Shown here piece by piece: positions 8,119-16,161 of a stretch of 64,000 nucleotides of DNA. The stretch is from JAICKM01 sp038228295. Lineage in GTDB: Bacteria; Chloroflexota; Chloroflexia; QHBQ01; JAICKM01. Made by a program: the position numbers and the translations under genes. The stretch is from NCBI GenBank assembly GCA_038228295.1, contig JBBRPH010000004.1:1-64000 (forward strand), in the 5' to 3' direction. The stretch's first letter is position 1. Each line of letters begins with the position of its first letter. The notes under the pieces are model-generated. The model did not search any database. It was not told where the DNA came from and saw nothing but the letters and a program-made list of their open reading frames with translations.

Positions 8119-9606
8119 ATGTTATCGGAAGAAGAAAAGTTTGGCTGGCAGGGGTTGACCTTTGACGATGTGTTGTTGGTGCCGGCCTATTCGGAGGTGC
8201 TGCCTACGCCGGACTATATTTCGACCCAGACGCGCCTGACGCGCAACATTAGCCTAAACATTCCGCTGCTGTCGGCGGCGATGGACACCGTGACCGAAGC
8301 CCGGATGGCGATTGCTCTAGCCCGCGAGGGCGGCCTGGGAGTGATCCACCGCAATATGTCGGTCGCTGATCAGGCGGGCGAGGTGGACAAGGTGAAACGC
8401 TCGCAAGCCGGTATGATCGTAGACCCGATCTGCCTGGAGCCGGACCGCACCGTGCGTGAAGCGCTCGATTTGATGGCGCGCTACCACATTTCAGGCGTGC
8501 CGATTGTGCAAGATACGCGGCTGGTCGGTATCCTCACTAACCGCGACATCCGCTTTGCCGAGGCCGGTGACCTGGACCAGCCGGTGAGCGCCTGGATGAC
8601 TCACGCGCCGCTCTATACCGTGCCGCCGGGCACCACACTCGAACAGGCGCGCGAAACCCTGCGCCGCTACAAGGTCGAAAAGCTGCCGGTGGTGGATGAG
8701 ACGGGCCGTGTCACTGGGCTGATCACGGTCAAAGATATCCAGAAAAAGCAGCAATTCCCACGGGCAACCTACGATGCGCGAGGCCGCCTGCTGTGCGGCG
8801 CGGCGGTGGGCGTGGGCGACGACGGCTACAGTCGCGCCGCGACGTTGATCGAGGCCGGCGTGGATGTGATCTTTGTGGATACCGCACACGGCCATACAAA
8901 AGGCGTGATTGAGGCAGTACGCCGTATCAAGCGTAGCCATGATATCGCCGTAATCGCCGGCAACATTGCCACGCGCGCCGGCGCCGCTGCGCTGATCGAA
9001 GCCGGGGCCGATGGGCTGAAAGTGGGTATGGGGCCGGGATCGATCTGCACCACGCGCGTGGTGTCGGGCGCGGGGATGCCGCAGATCACGGCGGTGTGGG
9101 ACGTGGTGCAGGTGGCCCGCCCGCTCGACATCCCAGTGATCGCTGACGGCGGCATCCAGTACAGTGGCGATGTGGCGAAAGCGATTGCCGCCGGGGCGGA
9201 TACGGTGATGATCGGCTCCCTGCTGGCCGGCGTGGATGAAAGCCCCGGTGATGTGATCCTCTATCAGGGCGAACGCTTCAAGGAATATCGCGGTATGGGA
9301 TCGCTAGGGGCGATGAAACAGCGTGCGTCGAGCCGCGACCGCTACGGCCAGCAAGACCTGGACGGGGTGGAAAAGTTGGTGCCGGAGGGTATCGAAGGCC
9401 GTGTGCAATACAAGGGACCGCTCGGCACGCTGGTCTATCAGCTCATCGGCGGCTTGCGTGCGGGCATGGGCTATGTCGGGGCGCCCAATATTTTCGACTT
9501 TCAGGAGAACACGCGCTTTATTCGTATCAGCGGCGCGGGCCTGCGTGAAAGCCACCCGCATGACATTGTGCTGACCAAAGAAGCGCCCAACTACGCAGGC
9601 CGTTAG
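8119..9606 (+). CDS. guaB: IMP dehydrogenase
   Basis: The 495-residue enzyme oxidises IMP to XMP with NAD, the committed step of guanine nucleotide synthesis. All hallmarks are present: N-terminal FGWQGLTFDDVLLVP, two CBS domains at roughly residues 95-210 (Bateman module), the catalytic loop GPGSICTTRVV with C310, the flap YRGMGSLGAMKQ, and the C-terminal monovalent-cation region. The length matches bacterial IMPDH. GGAG lies upstream of the ATG. A hydrolase and a HAD phosphatase follow within a few bases or overlap, forming a three-gene unit. The upstream 107 bp has TTGACG at 8037-8042 but no clear -10 at the right distance. Confidence 0.97.
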   Translation: MLSEEEKFGWQGLTFDDVLLVPAYSEVLPTPDYISTQTRLTRNISLNIPLLSAAMDTVTEARMAIALAREGGLGVIHRNMSVADQAGEVDKVKRSQAGMIVDPICLEPDRTVREALDLMARYHISGVPIVQDTRLVGILTNRDIRFAEAGDLDQPVSAWMTHAPLYTVPPGTTLEQARETLRRYKVEKLPVVDETGRVTGLITVKDIQKKQQFPRATYDARGRLLCGAAVGVGDDGYSRAATLIEAGVDVIFVDTAHGHTKGVIEAVRRIKRSHDIAVIAGNIATRAGAAALIEAGADGLKVGMGPGSICTTRVVSGAGMPQITAVWDVVQVARPLDIPVIADGGIQYSGDVAKAIAAGADTVMIGSLLAGVDESPGDVILYQGERFKEYRGMGSLGAMKQRASSRDRYGQQDLDGVEKLVPEGIEGRVQYKGPLGTLVYQLIGGLRAGMGYVGAPNIFDFQENTRFIRISGAGLRESHPHDIVLTKEAPNYAGR

Positions 9607-9608
9607 AG

Positions 9609-10403
9609 GTGGGACCGTCTATCCCGGCGCGCCCGACCACCCGACCGCTGTTGCTGCCCGGCGCAGAGCCGTTCTTCTTGCCGGGCGGCGACACCGGCTG
9701 TTTGCTGCTGCACGGCCTGTCGTCATCGCCCGCTACGGTGCGCGACATGGGCGCGGCTCTGGCCGCGCAGGGGCTGACGGTGGCCGCGCCGCTGCTGGCC
9801 GGCCACGGCACCACGCCTGAACAGTTGCGCGGCACCGCTTGGCCCGACTGGTTAGCCTCGGCCGACGCGGGGCTGGCGGCGTTACGGGCGCACGGTTGCC
9901 GGCGCCTGTTCGTAGCCGGCCATTCGCTGGGTGGCGCGCTGACGCTGGCGCTGGCCGAACGTGACCCGCTCGCCTACAGCGGGATCATCCTGATGAGCGC
10001 GGTTATCTGGATTCCGCCGCTGCTGCGCGCGCCGCTGGATGCCATGAGCGGCATGATGCCTTATCTCGCTAAAGGCTTCAGCGATATCGCCGATCCGGCG
10101 GCGCGAGTCCGCGACGTGACGTATGACCGCGTGCCGGTGACGACCGCGCTGACGCTGATTGATCTGCTGGCCCATGTGCGAGCCGGCTTGCCGCGCGTGG
10201 TCGCCCCGACGCTGATCCTGTATGCGCGGCGCGATCATATTGTGCCCTCGATGAACTCAATGTACATCTATAGCCACATTGCCGCGCGCGAGAAGCGCCT
10301 GGCTGTGCTGCACCGCAGTTTCCACGCCATCATGGTGGACTATGACCGCGAGCAGGTGTGGGCGACGGCGGCGGCCTTTATGCGGGAGCATGAAGCGTGC
10401 TGA
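9609..10403 (+). CDS. Alpha/beta-hydrolase (carboxylesterase/monoacylglycerol lipase-like)
   Basis: The 264-residue protein has the oxyanion motif LLLHGLSSSP, the nucleophile elbow GHSLGG (S106), a late acid in ARRDHIVP and the histidine in SFHAIMVD, which together make a complete Ser-Asp-His triad. The length and motif spacing resemble Est30-type carboxylesterases. It starts with GTG two bases after the guaB stop, so translation is probably coupled. The substrate is unknown, and a role linked to purines is not implied. It ends overlapping the next gene. Confidence 0.85.
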   Translation: MGPSIPARPTTRPLLLPGAEPFFLPGGDTGCLLLHGLSSSPATVRDMGAALAAQGLTVAAPLLAGHGTTPEQLRGTAWPDWLASADAGLAALRAHGCRRLFVAGHSLGGALTLALAERDPLAYSGIILMSAVIWIPPLLRAPLDAMSGMMPYLAKGFSDIADPAARVRDVTYDRVPVTTALTLIDLLAHVRAGLPRVVAPTLILYARRDHIVPSMNSMYIYSHIAAREKRLAVLHRSFHAIMVDYDREQVWATAAAFMREHEAC

Positions 10404-11146
10404 AGGCGGTTCTGTTCGACATGGGCGACACCCTGTTCCGCTACACGCCGCCGGACGGCGGCAGCGTGAGTGCCTGGGTGAATGCCCGCTTGCGGACCGC
10501 CATTGCCGCCCGCTATCCGGCGCTCGATCTGCCGCCGCCTGCCGCGTTCAGCGCACTGATCGGGCAACTGATGGGGCGGCAACGCCCGATCCCGTCGTGC
10601 GACCGCTTGCTGGCCCAACTCGCCGCCGAAACCGGTTGGCCGCTTGATCCGACCGATAGGGATCTGCTGACCGCCTGGCACGACGGCTTGCTAGAACTGC
10701 CGGTGCCGGAACCGGATCTAGCGGCTACGCTTGACGCGCTCCAGGCGCACGGATTGCGCCTGGGCATCATCTCCAATACCATCTGGCGCACACCCTGGCG
10801 CGACCGCGAACTGGCCCGCCACGGCCTACTCGACTACTTCCCGGTGCGGCTCTACTCCGCCGACTGGGGCATGGAGAAGCCTGATTCGCACCTATTCGCC
10901 GCCGCACTCGCCGCATTAGGTGATATTCCGCCGGCCGCTGCTCTCTACGTCGGCGACGATCCGCAGGATGACATTGCAGGAGCGCACGCTGCCGGGCTCT
11001 GGACGGCTTGGCTGCCGCAGCCCGGTCAGGCTGCCGTGCCGCCCGTGCCGCCACCCGACTTGCTGCTGACCGCGTTGCGCGATCTGCCCGCGCTGCTGAC
11101 CGGTGGTTATCAGCCATTCCTAAATACAGCCCCACTACCGGCATAG
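10397..11146 (+). CDS. HAD-superfamily phosphatase
   Basis: The 249-residue protein has HAD motif I as FDMGDTLF (D8, D11), motif II in ISNT, motif III Lys in MEKPDSHLF and motif IV GDDPQDDIAGA. The helical cap lies between motifs I and II (C1 type). It is likely a small-molecule phosphatase; the substrate is unassigned. The GTG start overlaps the hydrolase stop by 7 nt, indicating coupled translation in the guaB operon. Confidence 0.85.
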   Translation: MLKAVLFDMGDTLFRYTPPDGGSVSAWVNARLRTAIAARYPALDLPPPAAFSALIGQLMGRQRPIPSCDRLLAQLAAETGWPLDPTDRDLLTAWHDGLLELPVPEPDLAATLDALQAHGLRLGIISNTIWRTPWRDRELARHGLLDYFPVRLYSADWGMEKPDSHLFAAALAALGDIPPAAALYVGDDPQDDIAGAHAAGLWTAWLPQPGQAAVPPVPPPDLLLTALRDLPALLTGGYQPFLNTAPLPA

Positions 11147-11165
11147 GCGACCGCCGCGACCCAAA

Positions 11166-11199
11166 ACGGCGGGGCCACCCCACTAGGCAGCCCCGCCGT
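11166..11199. terminator. Bidirectional terminator between HAD and SLH genes
   Basis: A perfect 10-bp stem (ACGGCGGGGC at 11166-11175 with its complement at 11190-11199) closes a 14-nt loop. On the minus strand the stem is followed by TTTT, so it fits best as the intrinsic terminator of the SLH gene ending at 11260. It also lies 20 nt after the plus-strand HAD gene. Confidence 0.75.
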
Positions 11200-11259
11200 A
11201 CTCACAAATCTCTAAACCTTCTGCTAAATCCTCGTTGCCGGGTACCCGACGACTGACGG

Positions 11260-12567
11260 TTAGCGATCCGGGTTCATCAGCAGACCGTTGGACAGGATCT
11301 TGGCGACCTGGGCGCGGGTGGCCGGTGCGGTCGGGCGGTATGTGCCGTCACTATAGCCGCTCAGTACGCCGTTGTTCACTGCCGTCTCGACATAGCCGAA
11401 GGCCCAATCCCCCGTCGCTACGTCGCTGAAGTGCGCGGCCGGCGGTGTGTGCAGCGCCCAGCCCCGACTGATCACGATCAGCTTGGCGAGTTGGGCGCGG
11501 GTGATCGCGGTCGTCGGGCGGAAGGTGCCGTCGCTATAACCACTCAACGCGCCGTGTTGCACTGCTGTTTCGATATAGGGGAAGGCCCAATCGCCGGCCG
11601 GCACATCGCGGAAGGTCGGCGTGGCCGGCGCCGGCCACGCCCAGCCCATGCCGACGACCAGCATTTTGGCGAATTGGGCGCGGGTTACCATGTTGCTGGG
11701 GCGGAAGGTGCCGTCTGCGTAGCCACTGATCGCGCCTTTGCCGGTTAGGTGCTGCACAGGGTTATAGGCAAAGTCGGTGGAGGCCAGGTCGGCAAACTCA
11801 TGGTGTTCTACTAGCAGCACGACATAGGCGCTAGCGGTATGCGCGCCGTCGGTGCCCACGACGGTTACCGTGTCGAGTGCGCCGGTGATCGTGACTGGGG
11901 CACTCACGCTGACGGTTAGATTTGCGCTGCTGCCGATCCCCACTGTTGCGCTCTGCGGGGCGACGGATACGATCCAGCCCAATTGGCTGGTCGCGCCGAA
12001 GGTGACGGTAGTCGCACTGCCGGTGTTGTTACGCAAGGTTAGGTTGAAGCTGCGCGTCTGACCGGCGTGAATATCCTCGAAGTGGATGCGCGGGTCCAAC
12101 ACTAGGTCGTGCGTGGGCAGCGGGATGGGCGTAGTGGTGCTGCCGGGAGTGCCGCTGCCGATGACTGTGTGCGTAGCTTCCGGGTGGTGGGTTTCGGTGG
12201 CCTCTGGGTGCGGCGTGCCGGTGTGTTCCGGGTGCGGGGTCTCGGTACCCTCCGGGTGATGGGTTTCGGTGGCTTCCGGGTGCGGGGTCTCGGTAGCTTC
12301 CGGGTGCGGGGTCTCGGTAGCTTCCGGGTGCGGGGTCTCGGTACCCTCCGGGTGGTGCGTTTCGGTGCTTGCAGGATGCTGGGTTTCACTGGCGGGTGGG
12401 GTGCTGGTAGCAGGGATGGCCGTGCGGGTTTCGCTCTCGTGCTGCGGTCCATTAGCGCTGGCGGAGGCGTTTGGCGCAGCTAGGATAGTTAGTAGCGCCA
12501 TTAGCGCGATCAGCGCCGCGCTGCCCATCAGCCACTTGTACAGCCCTGTTGCTTTGCGCGTCTTCAT
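11260..12567 (-). CDS. Secreted SLH-domain protein with His/Glu-rich octapeptide repeats
   Basis: A 435-residue surface protein. A signal peptide (residues 1-36, cleaved near NASA) is followed by eight tandem octapeptides (68-131) of consensus TETPHPEA plus one degenerate copy. Next comes an Ig-like/ASPM-SPD-2-type beta domain (about 145-245; FNLTLRNNTGSATTVTF) and three SLH domains (about 247-300, 310-365, 370-430; SGYSDGTFRPT.. ITRAQLAKL pattern). SLH domains bind secondary cell-wall polymers, so the protein is probably fixed to the envelope with the repeat region as a flexible, possibly metal-binding stalk. It is divergent from the GT39 gene, and a terminator follows at 11166-11199. Confidence 0.88.
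   Translation of the reverse strand: MKTRKATGLYKWLMGSAALIALMALLTILAAPNASASANGPQHESETRTAIPATSTPPASETQHPASTETHHPEGTETPHPEATETPHPEATETPHPEATETHHPEGTETPHPEHTGTPHPEATETHHPEATHTVIGSGTPGSTTTPIPLPTHDLVLDPRIHFEDIHAGQTRSFNLTLRNNTGSATTVTFGATSQLGWIVSVAPQSATVGIGSSANLTVSVSAPVTITGALDTVTVVGTDGAHTASAYVVLLVEHHEFADLASTDFAYNPVQHLTGKGAISGYADGTFRPSNMVTRAQFAKMLVVGMGWAWPAPATPTFRDVPAGDWAFPYIETAVQHGALSGYSDGTFRPTTAITRAQLAKLIVISRGWALHTPPAAHFSDVATGDWAFGYVETAVNNGVLSGYSDGTYRPTAPATRAQVAKILSNGLLMNPDR
12175..12390 (-). repeat. 24-bp tandem repeat encoding TETPHPEA-type octapeptides
   Basis: Nine units of 24 bp lie within the SLH gene. The eight at 12175-12366 are close copies and the one at 12367-12390 is degenerate. The period equals eight codons, so copy-number changes would keep the frame. 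Confidence 0.9.
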
Positions 12568-12616
12568 GGGGTCTCTCCTCTGTAGTAACGTAATTGGATC
12601 GGGTTGTTATTGGGGG

Positions 12617-12724
12617 ACTAGTCCAATTGGCGCCTGTCGGTGCCGCTCACCAAGACCAACGCCCGGCTGACGCGGAAAGTAGCGGTTAGTTGCTGATCCA
12701 CTAGTCCTATTTCGGGATAGGACT
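12617..12724. promoter_or_regulatory. Possible operator region between SLH and GT39 genes
   Basis: ACTAGTCC occurs twice in direct orientation (12617-12624 and 12700-12707). The second copy overlaps a perfect hairpin with arms AGTCCTAT (12703-12710) and ATAGGACT (12717-12724). This hairpin ends two bases before the -35 box of the GT39 promoter. Such placement suits regulator binding, but no factor can be named. Confidence 0.35.
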
Positions 12725-12725
12725 C

Positions 12726-12754
12726 TTGGGCTATGGCGAGCACGATGGTATAAT
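12726..12754 (+). promoter_or_regulatory. Promoter of the GT39 gene, predicting a leaderless mRNA
   Basis: TTGGGC (12726-12731), a 17-bp spacer and a perfect TATAAT (12749-12754). The ATG at 12762 is only 7 nt beyond the -10 box, where transcription normally begins, so the mRNA should have essentially no leader. The in-frame TTG at 12726 is the -35 box and not a start codon. Confidence 0.7.
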
Positions 12755-12761
12755 AGGCGGA

Positions 12762-14999
12762 ATGTTGACTCTTTTGCTTAAGCGCCACTGGCCGGTGCTG
12801 CCCATTCTGGCGCTCGCGTTGGCCTTGCGCCTGATTCCGCTGGCGGCCGTACAGATCAACGGCGGCAGCCCGTTGATCGGCGACGAAGGCAACTATGTGG
12901 AGGCGGCGCAGGGGTTAGCTGCCGGTGCAGGCATTCCCGATCACTGGATCTGGATTCGCCCGCCTGCCTACATCGCCGCGCTCGCCGTCGTCTTCCGCCT
13001 GAGCGATAACAGCCTCGTTGCCGCCCAACTCGCGCAAATCATCGTCTCCGTGCTGACAGTCGTGGCGACGTATTGGCTGGTCTATGTGGCCGTGGGCCAT
13101 GAGTCAGTAGCTAACGCAGCACGCAGCACGCAGCACGCAGCACGCAAAACTCAACCCGTAGCGTTGGGCGCGGCGGCGATCCTGGCGGTGCAGCCGTCGC
13201 TGATTTTGGCGACCGGGCTGTTTCTGACCGAGACGCTATTTCTGCTGCTGGTGACGGCGCTGCTGGGCGCGTTGCTGGCCTACCGGCGGGCGACAACGGC
13301 GTGGTCGGCGGGCGGTTGGGCGGCGGCGGCGGGTGGGGTAGCGGGGCTGGCCTTGCTCACGCGCTCGAGTCTGTTGCCGGTGCTTGCCCTGGCGGTGATC
13401 CTGTTACTACGCCATCCGACCCTGGCTTGGCGGCGACAAGTGGCGGCGCTGGGGTTGTTCGCCGGGTGCTTAGTAGCCCTACTTACCCCCTGGACGCTAC
13501 GGAATGCGGTCCACTATGGACGCTTCCTACCCCTAGACACGGCGGGCGCATTTGCCCTATGGACCGGCAACACCGATCTGTCACTGGCCGAACTGCACCG
13601 CCAGTTCATCGCTGTGCCCAATTTGGCCGACCGCGGCGGCTATGCCTTGCGCGCTGCCGCGACCTGGGCTGTGACCCACCCGACCGAGTTCGTCAATCGC
13701 AGCTTGGGCCGGATCGTCGCCGGTCTGGCGCCCGATAACGTGACCGAGATCGGCTACGTCCTGCGCGACAAGCTGCCGGGTCGTCCTTGCAGCGAGCGTG
13801 ACTGGTGGGGTGTGATCGCTTGGTGGGGTTGGGTTGGGCTGTTCGGTCTGGCCCTGGCCGGCTGGCTGCTCGCCCCGCACGACGCGCTCTGGTGGCTGAC
13901 CGCCGGCGTGATCGCCGGCTATGTGCTGACCATCGCCGTAACTCCGCCGGAGTTCCGCTATCGCTACCAGTTGTTCAGCTTGCTGGCGATCTACGCGGCG
14001 CAGGGCCTGTGGTCCGTGATCCGTGGTCTGTGGTCCAGGCGGCCGGCCGCCGGCGATGTGGGATCACGAGTCAGGGCAGCGGCCGCCGAGGCGCGCCGTC
14101 TGCCGACCGCCGGCCCTAATCCGCCGCCCCGCTCACGTTTCACGTTTCACGCTTCACGTTTTACACCTACCCTGACCGTCGTCGGCGTGGCGGTCCTTTG
14201 GCTGATCGCCGTGTGGCCGACGTTTGGGCCGGGTTGGGCGCGCATGGGGGCGGCAGCGGCGGCGCAGGCGCGGGCAGATGCAGCGCGGGCAGCGGGTGAT
14301 TGGAGTGCGGCGGCAGCGGCATACACGCAGGTAGCTACCCTCGATACCACTTGCGCCGCGGCCCGCCGCGATCTGGGTGGGGTCTTGCGCGCCGGGGGGC
14401 AACCCCCAGCGGCAGCGGATGCCTGGGGGGCGGCGTTGCGCGTGGAGCCGGGCGACTGGCAGACGCGCGCGCTGCTGGCGGCCTACTGGCGCGACACGGG
14501 CCAGTCGAAGCGATCCGCCGCGCTGACCCGTGAGGTGCCGCCGACATTTAACGGCGCGCTGCTGGATTGGGCCTGGGCGGGGCTGGGAGTGGCGGCTCCC
14601 GTCACCGCCACGCTGGGCTGGGCTGATGTCGGTTGGGTACGCGGCTTTCAGATCGGTGAAGATGCTGCGGATGGGCCGAGTTTCCGCTGGGCGGGACCGG
14701 GCACCGAATCGGCCGTGCGGCTGCACGCGGTCCCCGGCGGGCGACTCAGGCTGGTGATGCACAGCCTGCCGCCGCCCCTTCCCGCGCCGCCCACCCGCCC
14801 GGTCACAGTTGCCGTCGCCGGCCGAGGGGGGGTCACGTTAGCTGTGGCGCCCACTTGGACCCTCTACACCCTCGTGCTGCCCGCTGACTTACCGCGCGGC
14901 GATGTGGTAGTCACTTTCTACTCGCCCTCACAACAGGCGTCGGCGGACGATCCCCGCCGGCTGAGTTTTGCCTTGCAGCAGGCGTGGATCAGCCCCTAG
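12762..14999 (+). CDS. GT39/ArnT-like membrane glycosyltransferase with TPR and C-terminal beta domain
   Basis: A 745-residue polytopic protein. The N-terminal half carries the GT-C fold hallmark: an acidic pair in the first periplasmic loop (GDEGNYVEAAQGL, D41 E42), then about ten or more membrane segments to residue ~420. Such enzymes transfer sugars from polyprenyl-phosphate donors outside the membrane. Residues ~500-610 look like TPR repeats, and the last ~130 look like a beta-sandwich. Three 7-bp-period repeat arrays interrupt the gene in frame, all in hydrophilic loops (residues 118-130, 416-425 and 458-469). The ATG at 12762 was chosen because a promoter occupies the upstream frame. 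Acceptor unknown. Confidence 0.75.
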   Translation: MLTLLLKRHWPVLPILALALALRLIPLAAVQINGGSPLIGDEGNYVEAAQGLAAGAGIPDHWIWIRPPAYIAALAVVFRLSDNSLVAAQLAQIIVSVLTVVATYWLVYVAVGHESVANAARSTQHAARKTQPVALGAAAILAVQPSLILATGLFLTETLFLLLVTALLGALLAYRRATTAWSAGGWAAAAGGVAGLALLTRSSLLPVLALAVILLLRHPTLAWRRQVAALGLFAGCLVALLTPWTLRNAVHYGRFLPLDTAGAFALWTGNTDLSLAELHRQFIAVPNLADRGGYALRAAATWAVTHPTEFVNRSLGRIVAGLAPDNVTEIGYVLRDKLPGRPCSERDWWGVIAWWGWVGLFGLALAGWLLAPHDALWWLTAGVIAGYVLTIAVTPPEFRYRYQLFSLLAIYAAQGLWSVIRGLWSRRPAAGDVGSRVRAAAAEARRLPTAGPNPPPRSRFTFHASRFTPTLTVVGVAVLWLIAVWPTFGPGWARMGAAAAAQARADAARAAGDWSAAAAAYTQVATLDTTCAAARRDLGGVLRAGGQPPAAADAWGAALRVEPGDWQTRALLAAYWRDTGQSKRSAALTREVPPTFNGALLDWAWAGLGVAAPVTATLGWADVGWVRGFQIGEDAADGPSFRWAGPGTESAVRLHAVPGGRLRLVMHSLPPPLPAPPTRPVTVAVAGRGGVTLAVAPTWTLYTLVLPADLPRGDVVVTFYSPSQQASADDPRRLSFALQQAWISP
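13114..13148 (+). repeat. Heptamer tandem repeat (ACGCAGC)x4 inside GT39 gene
   Basis: Four exact ACGCAGC units (13114-13141) plus a degenerate fifth (ACGCAAA). It encodes the loop residues NAARSTQHAARKT between two membrane segments. Confidence 0.9.
14009..14036 (+). repeat. Heptamer tandem repeat (GTGGTCC)x4 inside GT39 gene
   Basis: Units GTGGTCC, GTGATCC, GTGGTCT and GTGGTCC in succession. They encode LWSVIRGLWS at the start of a long hydrophilic linker. Confidence 0.8.
14133..14167 (+). repeat. Heptamer tandem repeat (TCACGTT)x4 inside GT39 gene
   Basis: TCACGTT, TCACGTT, TCACGCT and TCACGTT, followed by a degenerate TTACACC. It encodes SRFTFHASRFTP just before a membrane helix. Related words occur in spacers at 24034, 27808 and 38493. 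Confidence 0.88.
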
Positions 15000-15072
15000 G
15001 TTCTGCGTTCTGCGTTTACAATCATGTATTGCCCGTTGCACGTTGGCCGTTTCATGACAGGAGTGACACCTG

Positions 15073-16111
15073 ATGATCAAGCCCAAGAAGCTACAGCCGG
15101 GCGACAAGGTCGCTACCATCAGCCTGTCGTGGGGCGGGGCAGGTACTTTCCCCCACCGCTATGCAGCAGGCAAGCGGCAGTTGCAGGAGACCTTCGACCT
15201 GGAGGTGGTGGAGACACGTCATGCCTTGCACCCAGCCGACTGGCTGGATCGCCGGCCGCAGGCCCGCGCGGCCGATCTGATGGAAGCGTTTACCGACTCC
15301 AGCATTCAGGGCATCATTTCAATTATCGGCGGCGACGACTCGATTCGCCTCTTGCCGTTTCTTGACTTGGACGTGATCCGTGCGAATCCCAAAGTGTTTC
15401 TCGGCTTTTCCGATACTACGGTGACGCACCTGGCTTGCTTTAAGGCGGGCCTCGTCTCGTTTTACGGTCCGGCGATTCTGGCCGGCTTCGCGGAGAACGG
15501 CGGGCTGTTCCCCTATATGGTAGATGCCGTGCGCCGCACGCTCTTCTCCGCCACGCCGCCCGGCGAGATTGCGCCCAACACCGCAGGCTGGACTGTCGAA
15601 CGGAGCGATTGGGGTGTGCCGGCGGACCAAGCGCACCGGCGTGCGTTGCAGCCTACCGCCGGCCGGCGCTGGCTGCAAGGGCGTTGTGGCGGGCCGGCTG
15701 CTGGGCGGCTGCCTGGATGTTTTGGAGTGGGTGCGCGGCACGTCGGTCTGGCCCAACCTTGCAGCGTGGCAAGGGGCAATCCTGTTCATCGAAACCAGCG
15801 AAGACGCACCCTCGCCCCAACCGGTTCAGCGGGCGCTGCGCGCCTATGGGAGCATGGGCATCCTGGCGCGCTTGGCGGGTATTATCGTCGGGCGGCCGGG
15901 CGGCGAAATCCCGGCGGCCCACTTTGCCGACTACGATGCGGCGATCCTGCGTGCTGTAGCCGACGAGCAGGGCTTGACTGATCTGCCCATTGTTAGCGGC
16001 ATGGATTTCGGCCACACTGATCCGATGATGGTCCTGCCCTATGGCGTGCAGGCCCAGCTAGATTGCACCGCGCAAACGTTCAGCATCCTGGAGAGCGGCG
16101 TGATTGAGTAA
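15073..16111 (+). pseudogene. LD-carboxypeptidase-like S66 peptidase (MccF/LdcA family), frameshifted
   Basis: Family similarity runs across two frames. The first part (15073 to about 15680) carries the nucleophile motif LGFSDTT. The second, in the +1 frame to 16111, carries GRLLGGCLDVLEW, the acid FIETSED and the histidine FGHTDP, completing the Ser-Glu-His triad. The switch lies near 15676-15690, where removing one base from CGTTGTG would restore GRVAGRLLGG. S66 enzymes trim murein tetrapeptides or hydrolyse microcin C-like peptides in the cytoplasm. The frame break may be a true mutation, an assembly error or, less likely, recoding. AGGAG lies upstream of the ATG. Confidence 0.8.
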
Positions 16112-16161
16112 TCGTGCGCCGGGCTTGCACCCGTCAAAACTGACGACCGCCGACCGGCCAC

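Noticed and set aside
12726..12761. TTG start codon for the GT39 gene at 12726
   Set aside because: This TTG is the -35 hexamer of a TTGGGC-17-TATAAT promoter; the ATG at 12762 follows the -10 box directly.
13114..13148. CRISPR array
   Set aside because: The repeats are 7 bp without spacers, and no cas genes are present anywhere in the window.
15640..15700. Programmed frameshift in the S66 peptidase
   Set aside because: No slippery heptamer or downstream stop-pause structure was seen; mutation or sequence error is simpler.
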